The notes: generated from the letters alone by a model not told the origin. Shown: positions 24,101 to 31,784, numbered from the stretch's first letter. The stretch is 64,000 nt of DNA from Hippopus hippopus (GCA_946811185.2 OX328113.1:20993521-21057520); one strand, 5' to 3'. Made by a program: numbers and translations.

Positions 24101-24861
24101 TGATGAAATATTCAATGAGTGAAATTGGGTTACCTGGGGTCATAAACTAGGTCACCAGGTCAAATTACAGAAATACCTTGTGGGCACTGTAGATGCCACA
24201 TTTATTGCTCAATGTACTTGAAAACTGTTCAGAATGATTGTCTTGACAAATTTTTGATGAGTTCAAAATTGGGTCACCTTTGGTGATAAAGTAGGTCACT
24301 AGGTCAACTTAAGAAAATTCCTTGTGGACAAGCTAGAGGCCACATTTTTAGTTCAATTCACTTGACAAATGGTCAGAAATTGAATTATTCACGTGGAGTG
24401 AAATTTCGCCTATTGACTCAGGTGAGCGATCCAGGGCCATCATGGCCCTCTTGTTTCCATTTGGTAAAAAATTAAATGATTCAGTTTAAACATATTTATT
24501 TTACATCGATTGAGAAACAAGTTCTTACAACTTACGCTAATCTCTCTCGATTCGGCTTCCCGAGAACTACACCAGTACTCGCCCCGAATGTGTGGGCCAA
24601 TGAAGGATCCCAAAATTGACACCCGCTCCCGGGTATCGAACTTAGAATCTTACGGTTACGAGGCCGACACTCTTCCTCACAACCACGGACACCACAGACG
24701 AGTTAAATGGTATGAATTAGATTTGCCTGCACTTTGATTCTGGTTTTGTTTTCCAGTTGCTGCTTTAAAAGGTAAACCTTCTTTTTCTTTTCGTTTTAGC
24801 CCAGAAAGCTCCAATGATGAAGAAGACCCTAGACATGATTAAGAAGTTACATAGAAGGTGA
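6136..24861 (+). CDS. ELOA: Elongin A (RNA polymerase II elongation factor SIII subunit A), 12 coding exons
   Basis: Coding exons: 6136-6204, 7382-7438, 8541-12179, 12936-13023, 14528-14608, 15267-15320, 16480-16577, 18674-18775, 19649-19727, 20544-20711, 24757-24771, 24800-24861. All have GT..AG borders and compatible phases, giving 1503 residues ending in TGA. Residues 1 to ~80 are a TFIIS N-terminal (LW) domain ([26 protein letters not shown]). Residues ~85-1250 are a K/E/D/S/H-rich region coded by one exon. The C-terminal Elongin_A domain has the BC-box [10 protein letters not shown] (1315-1324), which matches the Elongin C-binding consensus, then [26 protein letters not shown] and [15 protein letters not shown]. 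It should stimulate Pol II elongation and act as substrate receptor of the Elongin BC-Cul5 ligase for stalled Pol II. Human Elongin A is about 770-800 residues; the excess here is the charged region. Introns are full of family-A MITEs and SINEs, exons are free of them. The 15-nt exon 11 is the least certain; the frame holds with or without it. Confidence 0.93.
6529..7268 (-). mobile_element. Family A copy split by a SINE
   Basis: Left terminus TTAACCCTCTACCAAACGAC, hairpin at 6830-6895, interruption at ~6922-7236, then TTAGGGTCGTTGTGTGGTAA as right end. Lies in Elongin A intron 1. Confidence 0.7.
6922..7236 (+). mobile_element. tRNA-derived SINE type S1
   Basis: A box TAGCTCAGTTGGTAGAG and B box GGTTCGATCCC give a clear tRNA-like head. 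The body has ATTCATTCCTCTCTCACCAC, GAAAGCAGCCAGTGGCTT, CCAGGAAAGCATG and GGGGTTAAACACC, ending in (CAAT)n. Confidence 0.88.
7686..7913 (-). mobile_element. Family A copy
   Basis: Full length, in Elongin A intron 2; hairpin apex GCTGGTTACCAGC; right end GTAAAGGGTTAA. Confidence 0.8.
8153..8457. mobile_element. Two family A copies (one full, one ~95-bp deletion derivative)
   Basis: 8153-8345 is in plus orientation. 8362-8457 keeps only the two end regions (GTTTACCAAACAACAGAATT ... GTGGTAAAGGGCTAA) without the hairpin. They end about 80 bp before the acceptor of the giant Elongin A exon. Confidence 0.7.
10065..10545 (+). repeat. Coding minisatellite: [12 protein letters not shown] repeats in Elongin A exon 3
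   Basis: Residues ~550-710 of the Elongin A model are about 20 imperfect copies of a 7-9 residue unit, ESKDKHSS and variants ([24 protein letters not shown]). The DNA unit is near 24 bp (for example AAAGATAAACATTCTTCAAG). Less regular K/E/H/R-rich repeats ([17 protein letters not shown]) flank it across the exon. The region is expected to be disordered. Confidence 0.85.
12205..12290 (-). mobile_element. SINE type S1 tail fragment
   Basis: TTTTCAACATTATTTCAGTT and GGCTGCCAGTGCAACCATTC match the reversed 3' part of S1. It starts within 30 bp of the exon 3 donor. Confidence 0.65.
12394..12600 (+). mobile_element. Family A copy, diverged
   Basis: CTCTTTACTAAACAATCC at the left; a shortened hairpin around GCTGGTAAGTAGC; second arm AATGTGTTCAAGTTGG. 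Confidence 0.65.
12660..12935. repeat. Short direct duplication in Elongin A intron 3
   Basis: 12700-12783 (ATAATGATGAAAACAAGACT, GTAGGAATGTTTTGTAAATG) recurs at 12806-12885 (CTAATGATGAAAACAAGTTT, GTAGGAATACCATGTAAATG), period about 105 bp. Nothing else is recognisable up to the exon at 12936. Confidence 0.6.
13106..13700. mobile_element. Three diverged family A copies in series
   Basis: 13106-13322 minus, 13322-13505 plus (truncated at its left), 13529-13700 minus with TTTAACCCTTTACCATAAAA. All have damaged hairpins. Confidence 0.65.
13700..14150 (+). mobile_element. Family A copy split by SINE S2
   Basis: CTCTGTACCACACAATCCCA precedes the SINE; the copy resumes after the target duplication with AACCTTGAGGAAGAAGGCC and a perfect hairpin. 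The right end is lost into the (ATTC)n repeat. Confidence 0.8.
13716..14007 (+). mobile_element. SINE type S2 with 13-bp target site duplication
   Basis: The SINE body 13729-13994 has head GGCTCAGTGGTGAGCG and GAGTTCGATACCCGG, and ends TTAAACCCCAATACAACAAC. CCCAACTTTTAAC flanks it exactly at 13716-13728 and 13995-14007. Confidence 0.92.
14158..14527 (+). repeat. Tandem ~149-bp repeat with embedded (ATTC)n, containing the exon 5 splice acceptor
   Basis: Three copies of a block starting TTGGGGGGTCT and running through TTGTTTTGCTTGGTTAG lie at 14178, 14281 and 14430, each preceded by an (ATTC)n tract. Copies 2 and 3 are 149 bp apart and also share CAAACCCTTGATGATTTCAC and the acceptor TTATTTCAG. 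In copy 3 this is the true acceptor of Elongin A exon 5; in copy 2 it is followed by only ten exon-like bases (TTAAAGATGA). Confidence 0.85.
14813..15100 (-). mobile_element. tRNA-derived SINE type S3
   Basis: It matches 30645-30932. Shared blocks: TTGGACGACGCCCCTTGAAAG, GTGCTTGGTGTACAGCACC and ACTATTAGTAGTTTTAGTTG. A reversed tRNA-like head lies at ~15020-15095. Confidence 0.8.
15396..15626 (+). mobile_element. Family A copy
   Basis: Full length with perfect hairpin, in Elongin A intron 6; ends GTGGTAAAGATTTAA. Confidence 0.8.
15748..16040 (+). mobile_element. SINE type S1
   Basis: Head GTAGTTCAGCTGGTAGTG and CTGGTTTGATCTCC; body CTCACCACTGACCATTG, AAGCAGCCAGTGGCTTGG, CAGGAAAGCATGGATAGG; tail AATCAATACAATCAATG. 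Confidence 0.85.
16085..16255. mobile_element. Family B fragment
   Basis: ACCCAGGTCAGCCTGCC and GTCAGAGCAGGGCTCATTT are recognisable; the left end is missing. Confidence 0.6.
16608..17215 (+). mobile_element. Family A copies in Elongin A intron 7
   Basis: 16748-16976 is a complete plus copy (TTAACCCTTTACCACAC ... GGGAAAGAGTTAA). 16608-16745 and 17040-17210 are truncated plus copies. Confidence 0.72.
17262..17480 (+). mobile_element. Family A copy
   Basis: Hairpin perfect at the apex (GGTAACC); right end GGTAAAGGGTTAA intact; left end worn. Confidence 0.75.
17636..17830 (+). mobile_element. H3 element, 5' part
   Basis: TTTTTAGCTTGGCTGTTTTTG and AGTATTGTCATAGCC match the start of H3 elements at 29088 and 48048; the hairpin end is missing. 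Confidence 0.6.
17838..18066 (+). mobile_element. Family A copy
   Basis: TTAACTCTTTACTAAACAAG to TTTGGTAAAGAGTTAA, both TTAA ends present. Confidence 0.8.
18161..18660. mobile_element. Two adjacent family B copies
   Basis: 18161-18422 has the best inner hairpin (CCCAGGTCAGCCTGCGCAG / GCGCAGGCTGACCTGGG). 18433-18660 is a second, more diverged copy starting TGAGCCATGTTCTGGC, which ends just before the exon 8 acceptor at 18673. Confidence 0.8.
18830..19050. repeat. Imperfect direct repeat of ~125 bp in intron 8
   Basis: GTGCTTGTATTTAATTCGAG and GCGAGACCTTTGGTCT occur at 18817-18885 and 18931-18992. GCGCGAGACC...GGTCTTGC is also a small inverted repeat. Between 19050 and 19640 I see nothing recognisable. 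Confidence 0.6.
19785..20142 (+). mobile_element. Family A copy split by SINE S4
   Basis: TTAACTCTTTACCATACAAT starts it; the SINE fragment lies at ~19910-20022; GTGGTAAAGGGTTAA ends it. AATGTTTTC(C/T)ACCC on both sides of the insertion is a likely target duplication. Confidence 0.75.
19910..20022 (-). mobile_element. SINE type S4, truncated
   Basis: Contains AAAAACAAGTTCTTACAACT and CTAATCTCTCTCGATTCTGC, as in the copies at 24483 and 49788. Confidence 0.75.
20316..20485 (+). mobile_element. Chimeric family A / SINE S1 junction
   Basis: A family-A left half runs to the hairpin apex AACCAGCAT (20409) and then continues directly as the S1 tail GGATAGGTGCACTGGCTGCT. Confidence 0.75.
21300..23350 (+). 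repeat. Tandem array, ~166-bp unit, about 12 copies
   Basis: Each unit contains GTAGCATCTCCTAGTGGACC, CCTGGGGTCAAAACTGGCCC, GGGGTCACAAGTT and TTAAAATTCTTCTTCTCT. Units differ by a few per cent. Minus-strand reading frames of ~60-110 residues recur once per unit and are by-products. Confidence 0.88.
23350..24400 (+). repeat. Tandem array, ~145-bp unit, about 7 copies
   Basis: Units share CTAGGTCACTAGGTCAAATT, CACTCTAGAGGCCACATTT, TTGGTCAGAATGTTTGTCTT and AATTGGGTCACCTGGGGTCA. More diverged than the first array, and related to the array at 60490-61880. Confidence 0.85.
24483..24695 (-). mobile_element. tRNA-derived SINE type S4, long copy
   Basis: Starts GTTTAAACATATTTATTTTAC and ends with the reversed tRNA-like head CGGGTATCGAACTTAGAATC ... 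CGAGGCCGACACTC. It lies just upstream of the 15-nt Elongin A exon. Confidence 0.82.
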
Positions 24862-24941
24862 TTGGTGCTCAAAAGGAAAATCCGTATTAATGTACAGCTG
24901 TGTGTGTCCATGTTTGAACCTTTACAGAGCAATCACCAGTT

Positions 24942-25430
24942 TAACCCTTTACCACACAATCCCAAGTAATAACAACCCTTAGAAAGAAGCCTTTTGAAAA
25001 TATTATGGGAAAAGGAAAAAATGCTGGTAACCAGCATTTTTTTCTTTTCCCACAATGTTTTCTACCCTGTCAAAGAAAATTTCTAGTCACATTGAATTTG
25101 TTGTCTGCAAATGCTTTCAATTTGCATAAGTCTTTGTTTTTGCTGTTTTGGTAAAGAGTTAAGTGACCCAAGACAGAACAATTTTGAAAGCATTATGGAA
25201 AAAGGAGAACAACCAGGTTACCAAACAATTCAAAGCTTAAATGACCCTGAGAAATAAGGGTTTTGAAAACATTGTGAAAAAAGGAGAAAATGCTGGATAC
25301 CAGCATTTTCTCCTTTTCCCACAATGTTTTTTACCCTTCAAAAAAAATCAATTTTTGGTGCACATTCATTATGTTGTCTGCAAATGTTTTCAATTTGGAC
25401 CAGTCTTAAATTTTGTTGTTTTGTAAACAG
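24942..25430 (+). mobile_element. Two family A copies after Elongin A
   Basis: 24942-25162 (TTTAACCCTTTACCACAC ... TTGGTAAAGAGTTAA) and 25215-25430 (GTTACCAAACAATTC ...). Both hairpins are nearly intact. They may lie in the Elongin A 3' UTR, whose end I cannot place. Confidence 0.78.
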
Positions 25431-25857
25431 TCCACCTTCTGCATAAGACTTTTTGTCTTGTTGCAGGAATGAAAAAAAATTGTGATCATATTTTCAGTAT
25501 ATGCTCATTGATTCAGTGTTTTAGCTTATTTATTTTTCTTGTTAAAGAAAGAGTGATTGTCCAATGTCTTTCATGCAGTTACGATCTTTTTCCAGCAATC
25601 TTTGAAGAAAAAGATTAACACTCTGATTAATTGAGACATGTTTTCCTGGCCAATCAGGTTTGTTTTCAGGGATTCAGTTAGAATACTATCTACTGTATTC
25701 TATGATTAGTGTAACTATATAAAAATTGAAATGAATTGTGATGACAAATTAAATTTCAGAGACTACCCCTCTGTTTGATTCTAATGTTTTGTCTCCTGAT
25801 CCATAGGCAGTCATTGAAACTTTTAGACTACATGTAAGTTATTGAAAACTGTATTAT

Positions 25858-26590
25858 TTAACCGTTTGCCACACAATCCTGAGTTTTAATGACCCTAGGG
25901 AAGAGAACTTTTGAAAACTTGTTGGGAAAAGGAGAAAATGCTGGTAACCAGCATTTCTTCCTTTTCCCACAAGGTTTTCTACCCAATCAAAGACAAATTT
26001 CATCATTTAAGCCACATTTGAATTGTCATCTGCAAATGCTTTCAATTTGGACAAGTCTACATTTCTGTCATTTGGTAAAGAATTAACTCTTTACCATATG
26101 ACAAAATTTTTGACATGACAAACTTGAAAGCATTTGCATTATGACCTGCTAAATGTGGTGAAATTGGTGAAATGATGGCTTTTTGTCTTTGAAACGGTAG
26201 AAAATTTATGGGAAAAAGAGTTTATGCTGATAGCTAGCATTTCTTCAATTTCTCACAAATTTTTCAAAAGAATTTTTCTACTGGGTTTTTAAAACATGAT
26301 AATGTTTGGTAAAGGGTTAAGTCTTTATAGCACAAGCTACTTTTAGTGCACCAGAAAGTGCTTTAACCCTTTACAAAACGATACAATTTTAAACTGGCCC
26401 AAACTGAAAGCTTTTTCAGACAACTAAATAAACGTGACTAAAAAATAGAAAATCACCTTTGGAAGGGTAGAAAACATTGTGAGAAAAGGAGAAAATGCTG
26501 GTTGCATTTTCACCTTTTCCCACAATGTTTTCAAAAGACCTTTTTGTCTTTGGGTCATAAAAACCAGTGATTGTGTGGTAACGGGATAAA
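25858..26590. mobile_element. Three family A copies in series
   Basis: 25858-26086 plus; 26087-26320 minus, sharing its TTAA with the first; 26364-26590 minus with an asymmetric hairpin. Confidence 0.78.
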
Positions 26591-26897
26591 GGAACCAAAT
26601 GAGTAAAACTTGTGAACAATATTTCTCTTCCTTTAAATTTTAGTTAAAACTTAAAATGCAATTTGTTACATTTTCTATTAGGTGTAAAAATATCCCTTCA
26701 TGGTAATGGAATAAAAGCAAATCTTGTCTTGTATATAAAGTAGAAATTAACGGTGCAATGTAATATAGAAGAATTTCAGTGTGTCATTGTAATGATCTTG
26801 TTTATTGACTGCATTTTGAGCAGTTTATTTTAATAAATATGTTATTTGTTACTTATTTACGTCATCATTTAATACACAACACTAGCCGATCTCATTT

Positions 26898-27115
26898 AAC
26901 TCTTTACCAAATGACAAAATTTTGGGCTGAACCAAATTGAAAGCATTTGCAACCGACAGATAAATGTAGTTTAAGTGATGGTTTCTGTCTATAATAAGGT
27001 TGAAAACATTGTGGGAAAAGGAGAAAATGCTGGTTACCAGCATTTTCTCCTTTTCCCACATTGTTTTCAAAAGCCTTTTCCTTTTAGGGATTGTGTGGTA
27101 AATTGGTGTATGTCT
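26898..27115 (-). mobile_element. Family A copy
   Basis: TTAACTCTTTACCAAATGAC, perfect hairpin at 27005-27066, right end GTGTGGTAAATTGG. Confidence 0.8.
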
Positions 27116-27234
27116 TTTAGATGTCACAGAAGTTTCAGGTGAGCCCTGTAGAGCTGTTGATTATGAACAGGGCTCATGAACAGATGGTTTGATTTGCATC
27201 TCGATTAAATTTCTTTGGAGCTTTAACGTCAATC

Positions 27235-28020
27235 AGCATGTTAAACAATAAGCAAGCTATGAATGTCAATCAGATAGCCAAGTCAGTCAATCAGTGAGTC
27301 ATTTTAGTCAGTGAGTCAAGTCTATCAGTCGGATAGCAATGTCAGTCACTCTGTTAACAATTTCTGTCATTCTGAAACATTAGTCGGTTCGTTTACCAAA
27401 TCAGCCAGTCGGTAAGCAATGTCAGTCATATATCCATGTAAGTAAGCCATATTGGGGAGCCATGTCAGGTCAGAGTCATGTTAGTCAATTTGTGAGCCAT
27501 GCCAGTCAGTGGGCAGTGTTAATCAGTCAGGTAGCCAAGACAGTCACAGTCAATCAGTCAGTTAGGATGCAATGTCATTCAGTCAGTCGAGTAGCCATGT
27601 CAGTCAGTCAACAAATTGTGCCACTTAGTAAATGAGTTATGTCAGTCGGAGCCAGTCCGTCCGTCATTCCGCCCCAGCGCCTCCCCTCTCTCTCTCTCTC
27701 GATCTCTATGTCATTCAGTATTTAGTTGGACATGTCTCAATTTTACAGTCATGTAAGGTAAGCAGTCGAGTCGGTTAGCAATGTCAGTCAGTCATTGTGT
27801 CTCACACTGTCGGCTAGACTGTAAGCCGGCAAGGCTGTCATCGACCATAACATACACTGAGTTGGTCAGTCTGCAGTTATCCAAGCCAGGTAGTGAGTAC
27901 TAAGCGAGTCACTGTTGTCTGTCAGTCACCCAGCCTATTATTCAGTCAGCGGGTCAGCCAGTGAGTCACTAAATTGGCCAGTCAGTCAGTTAGTCGGTCA
28001 TCTATGTGAGTCAGTCAATT
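27235..28020. repeat. Degenerate TCAG/AGTC-based low-complexity block
   Basis: Dozens of GTCAGTCAGTCA / GCCATGTCAGTCAGT / GAGTCAG variants without strict register, about 780 bp, with a CT tract at 27682-27702. No reading frame or element boundary is visible. Confidence 0.8.
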
Positions 28021-28127
28021 AGACATGGTTGCTTTTGCAAGATATCTGATCTTGTCAATTGGACATGGCTGTTTTTGCAAGATATCTGATCTTGATCTAT
28101 ACTGCCTTCAAATGAAATTACGAAGAG

Positions 28128-28365
28128 ATCTTTAACCCTGTTAGCGCCATAGGCGAAAACATGAGCTTTTGCAGACGGCATAGATCAAAATCAGACTGCA
28201 CAGAACGTGCATTTTGATCTTTGAACGGTCTGCTTGTTTAGTCAAGCTTATAAGAATTTTTTGCTCTTTTAAATCTTTCCGAGTTTCAGTGTATAGTATT
28301 CGTCGTCGTTGAAAAAGATCGAATTTACAAAACTAGGCGCTGACAGAGCCAGTGGTTAATATTCG
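28128..28365. mobile_element. Family C copy
   Basis: TTTAACCCTGTTAGCGCCATA, TTTGCAGACGGCATAGATC and CAGACTGCACAGAACGTGCA are visible; the right end GGCGCTGACAGAGCCAGTGG..TTAA is partly decayed. Confidence 0.6.
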
Positions 28366-28436
28366 GCTTATGCTTAATACTGGTGAATTTGACATTCATA
28401 TATTTTGCACTCAAATTCTTCTGACACTTGTATGCA

Positions 28437-29681
28437 TTTTTAGCTCACCTGAGCACAACGTGCTCATGGGGAGCTTTTAGGATCACGTTGTGTCCGTTGT
28501 GCGTCGTGCGGCATCAACAATTCTTTAAACATCTTCTCCTTTTAAACCGCTAGGCCAATTTGGACCAAACTTGGCTGGAATGTTCCTTGGGAAGTCCTCT
28601 TTAAAATTTGTTCACAGAATTTGATTCCATCAAAAACTCTGGTTGCCATGGCAACCAAATGGAATTTTCTAAGAAATTCTTTAAAAATCTTCTCCTCTGA
28701 AACTGCTAGTCAGATTTTGAAATAATTTCACAGAAATGTTCCTTGGGTGTCCCTTTTCAAAAACTGTTCGCAAAATTTTGATCCGTCTAAAAACATGGCG
28801 GGGGGGGGGCTCTTTGCACTGTATGGACTTAAAGAAATTCTTTGAAATTCTTCTTCTCTTAAACCACTCGTCAGATTTCGAAATTATTTCACAGAAATGT
28901 TCCTTGGGTGCCCTTTTTGAAAAATTGTTCCCGAAATTTTGATCCGTCAAGAAACATGACTGTGGTGGTGGGGGGCTATTTGCACTATACGGACATGTAG
29001 AAATTCTTAAATTCTCCTCTGAAACCACTGGTCAGATTTTGAAATAATTTCACAGAAATGATCCATATATTATGCCCCTTTTTTTTTAGCTCGGCTGTTT
29101 TCGAAGAAAATATTGAGGTATTGTCATAGCCCTGTTGTTGTCGTCTGCGTTGTTGTCATTGTCATTATGCAAAAACTTTGACATTTTGTTATATCTCGGC
29201 TTCCACTCAACACATGTACTTGAAACTTGGAATAATTGTTCACTAGTAAAAGAGCAACCCAACAAGGGCAGATAACTCTAAAATCATTTTGTCCAAATTA
29301 TGCCCCTTTTTCGACTTAAAATTTTAACTTACTATCCAGCACCCCACAGCCAATCGTTGGCACCCGCATGCGGTGCTCTTGTTTGACTTAATATTTTTAG
29401 CCACTATCGGGCATCTGCTCTTGTTCAAGAAATGGTCCTTGGGTGACCTATCCCAAAATTTATTTGCAGAATTCTGATTCGTCAAAAACATGGCTATGGT
29501 GATGATTGATGATTGTAGGGGTGGTGACAGATATTGAAATGATTTTTACAGGTGACCTTTTCAAAATTGTTTTGCAAAATAATGATTTTGTTTCCAAAAT
29601 TTCAATACTTCAAAAAAAAATGGCTATGGTCCTCTCAAAAATTCAGGTGAACGATCCAGGGCCATCTTGGCCCTCTTGTTC
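28437..29681 (+). mobile_element. H1 element containing a nested H3 element
   Basis: TTTTTAGCTCACCTGAGCAC with hairpin TGAGCACaacgTGCTCA at the left; CAGGTGAACGATCC, then hairpin AGGGCCATCTTGGCCCT and CTTGTT at the right. The interior has three ~145-bp repeats (CACAGAAATGTTCCTTGGGT, TGATCCGTC). Confidence 0.78.
29085..29425 (+). mobile_element. H3 element with duplicated 3' terminus
   Basis: TTTTTAGCTCGGCTGTTTTCG at the left. A hairpin GCACCCGCATGCGGTGC followed by TCTTGTTT ends at 29384. A second terminus-like block (TTTTTAGCCACTATCGGGCAT, CTGCTCTTGTTC) ends at 29425. It sits within the H1 at 28437. Confidence 0.7.
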
Positions 29682-30195
29682 GTGACTGCCACCGGTGTAT
29701 TGATTGAATGTATTTCCTGTTTTGAAAGGAATTTTAAGAACAACTTAGATCAAGTGACTACATACATGTAACAAAAGTAAGTAAACTGGATGTGTACTCT
29801 TAAATTTATTTGCAACGCCATTTCGGTTAAATAAGGGCGGTCAGTGCGCATTATTATATATTTATATTATATATCTGTAATTGTATCCACCGAGTTCCTT
29901 TTATACTATTTAGTACATACCGTCTCCTCCTCTGTCTGTCTCTCTATCTATCTTGTCATCCGCTTTCAATTTCAACAAGCCTAAAATTTTGTCGTCTAGA
30001 ATAGAGATGACTTATACAGCAGTTATTGGTGAACGCGAGGTTCGTCAGTCTATACGTATCACTTCCGGAACAGAACTTGGAAGATGAACCAATACAGATT
30101 ATTGTGGTATATAGGAAACACTTGCACCTCTGTCACAAGTGGCAGAGTGGTCTGGACAAGGGGACATAATCTTGTTCTGAAATCACCCGAGTAGA

Positions 30196-30290
30196 TCTAG
30201 AAAACATTGTGGGAAAAAAGGTGAGAATGCTGGAAGCCAGCATTATCTCCTTTTACCCAACAATGTTTTCTAATGCCATCTTCCTCAGTT
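30196..30290 (+). mobile_element. Family A hairpin remnant
   Basis: Only the central palindrome region (TAGAAAACATTGTGGG ... AATGTTTTCTA) remains. 29685-30195 otherwise shows only a 29960-30000 remnant (GCTTTCAATTTCAACAAGCC). Confidence 0.65.
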
Positions 30291-30418
30291 ATGTGAAACA
30301 CTGAGTCGCTTCGGAAAGAATTTTAAAAAGTAACAACCCCATACCCTCCAAATATGGCAAACCTTTGGTATGCTTATAATGTCGTCTGCCACGAATTTGT
30401 TGCTTAGGAAGTATTAAT

Positions 30419-30995
30419 CCGGATCACGTAGCTCAGTGGTTAGCGTATCTGACTCGCGACCAGGTGGCTGCGAGAGTTCGATACCCGGTCACGGCAAACT
30501 TTCTTTCGGGCGATGTTTCGCCTCATACCTCTGATGCATGTGAGAAAAGTATTCAGTAGCTTCGAAAGAAAGTTGTTTCACTACTGGTGTGAGAAAGCCA
30601 GGAAACACATGTGTAGGTGCACTGGCCGCCTGATGTGACCTATGATTAAAATTGCCTTTATTTATCGTCGCCACCTGTTGCCCATATGGACGACGCCCCC
30701 TGAAGGCTGTTAGTATTGTTACGGGGGATAGTGCAGATACAGGAAGAAACCCATCCTAAGTTTCGCCTGGTTCTTAACGTGCTCGGTGTATAGCACCGTC
30801 TCACGGGACCTCGGTTTAACGTCTCATCCGAAAGACTATTAGTAGTTTTAGATGGCCAGCCGTGGGAATCGAACCCACACTCCCAAGTTCACTAGTCCTA
30901 CGCTCTACCAACTGAGCTATGCGGGGTGGTCGATATGACCTATGCTGTTTAAAATGGCGTTATAAAACGGCGTTAAACTCGAATACAACCGAAAG
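30419..30995 (+). mobile_element. SINE type S2 split by SINE type S3
   Basis: Head GTAGCTCAGTGGTTAGCG and GAGTTCGATACCCGG, body to 30644, interruption, then ATATGACCTATGCTG and the S2 tail AATGGCGTTAAACTCGAATACAAC. Confidence 0.88.
30645..30932 (-). mobile_element. SINE type S3, nested, with 12-bp target duplication
   Basis: On the minus strand the head reads CATAGCTCAGTTGGTAGAG then GGGTTCGATTCCCACGG. Flanks ATGTGACCTATG (30633-30644) and ATATGACCTATG (30933-30944) differ at one base. Confidence 0.9.
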
Positions 30996-31077
30996 GGAGT
31001 TTCAGCGCCATATGTATATATACACGATCTCTTTCAATGGCTCAAAATACAATTCTCTGAAAAACTTTTATCTTATA

Positions 31078-31200
31078 GGCTTGACCAAACAAGCGGACGG
31101 TATAGATCAAAGATCAGACTGCACGTTCTGTGCAGTCTGATCTTGATCTATACCGTCCGCAAAAAACCCTGTTTTCGCATATGGCGCTGTTCAGGGTTAA
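31078..31200. mobile_element. Family C copy with strong hairpin
   Basis: GCGGACGGTATAGATCAA pairs with TTGATCTATACCGTCCGC about 45 bp later, around AGACTGCACGTTCTGTGCAG. Right end CAGGGTTAA. Confidence 0.75.
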
Positions 31201-31206
31201 ATTAAG

Positions 31207-31655
31207 TGTTCACTCTGTACCATGACGATAAAAGTAGGCTTTTCCATATTGAAAGCATTTGCAGACAACAAAATTAATGTGGTTAAAAAAAAAATGGAGT
31301 TTGTGATTGAAAGGGTAGGAAAAGGAGAAAATACTGGTTACCAGCATTTTCTCCTTTTCCCACGATGTTTTCTCAGAGCTTCTTCGAGTTCGGTAAAACC
31401 CGGGATTAATTGGGAAAGGATTTTAATCCTTTAATCACACAATCCCGAGTTTTCACGACTCTTACAGAGATGGCTTTTGAAAACATTGTGGGAAAAGGAG
31501 AAAATGCTGGTAACCAGCATTTTCTCCTTTTCCCACAACGTTTTCTACCCTTTCACAGATATATCGCATAAGCTGAGCCACGTTTGATTATTTCTTCTGT
31601 TAGTGCTTCCAATGCAGACTAGTATAAATTTTTGTCGTCATGTAAAGGGTCTTAA
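31207..31655. mobile_element. Two family A copies, tail to head
   Basis: 31207-31425 minus (hairpin apex GGTTACC), 31424-31652 plus with a perfect hairpin. Confidence 0.78.
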
Positions 31656-31784
31656 GTGACAATAATTGCACATCTGCCCACTTACGGATGTAAGAGGGAT
31701 GAGCTGGGGGCCTAAATAGTGATTGAAAGTTAGAATTACATCACTTGTTTAGGCCTACATGTAGGCCATGTTTTGGTAGTGATT

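Larger units (their letters stand above)
21061..24456 (+). mobile_element. H1 element (pearl-like, Helentron/HINE-type architecture) with internal tandem repeats
   Basis: Starts TTTAGCTCACCTGAGCAC with a small hairpin, and ends CTCAGGTGAGCGATCC, then hairpin AGGGCCATCATGGCCCT, then CTTGTTT. GCTCACCTGAG and CTCAGGTGAGC are subterminal inverted repeats. It lies in Elongin A intron 10. The interior is two tandem arrays. Asymmetric ends, a 3' hairpin and insertion into a T-run without duplication fit Helentron-associated elements. Confidence 0.75.
20857..24475 (+). mobile_element. Family A copy split by a 3.4-kb H1 element
   Basis: 20857-21060 is the left part up to GGACAGTTCTACAGTTT; the right end CCATTTGGTAAAAAATTAA resumes at 24457. 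The gap is the H1 element. Confidence 0.8.

Noticed and set aside
25800..25835. Possible extra 3' exon (ccatag|GCAGTCATTGAAACTTTTAG...gtaagt) after the Elongin A stop
   Set aside because: It lies after an in-frame TGA that ends a protein matching the known Elongin A C-terminus; no need for it.
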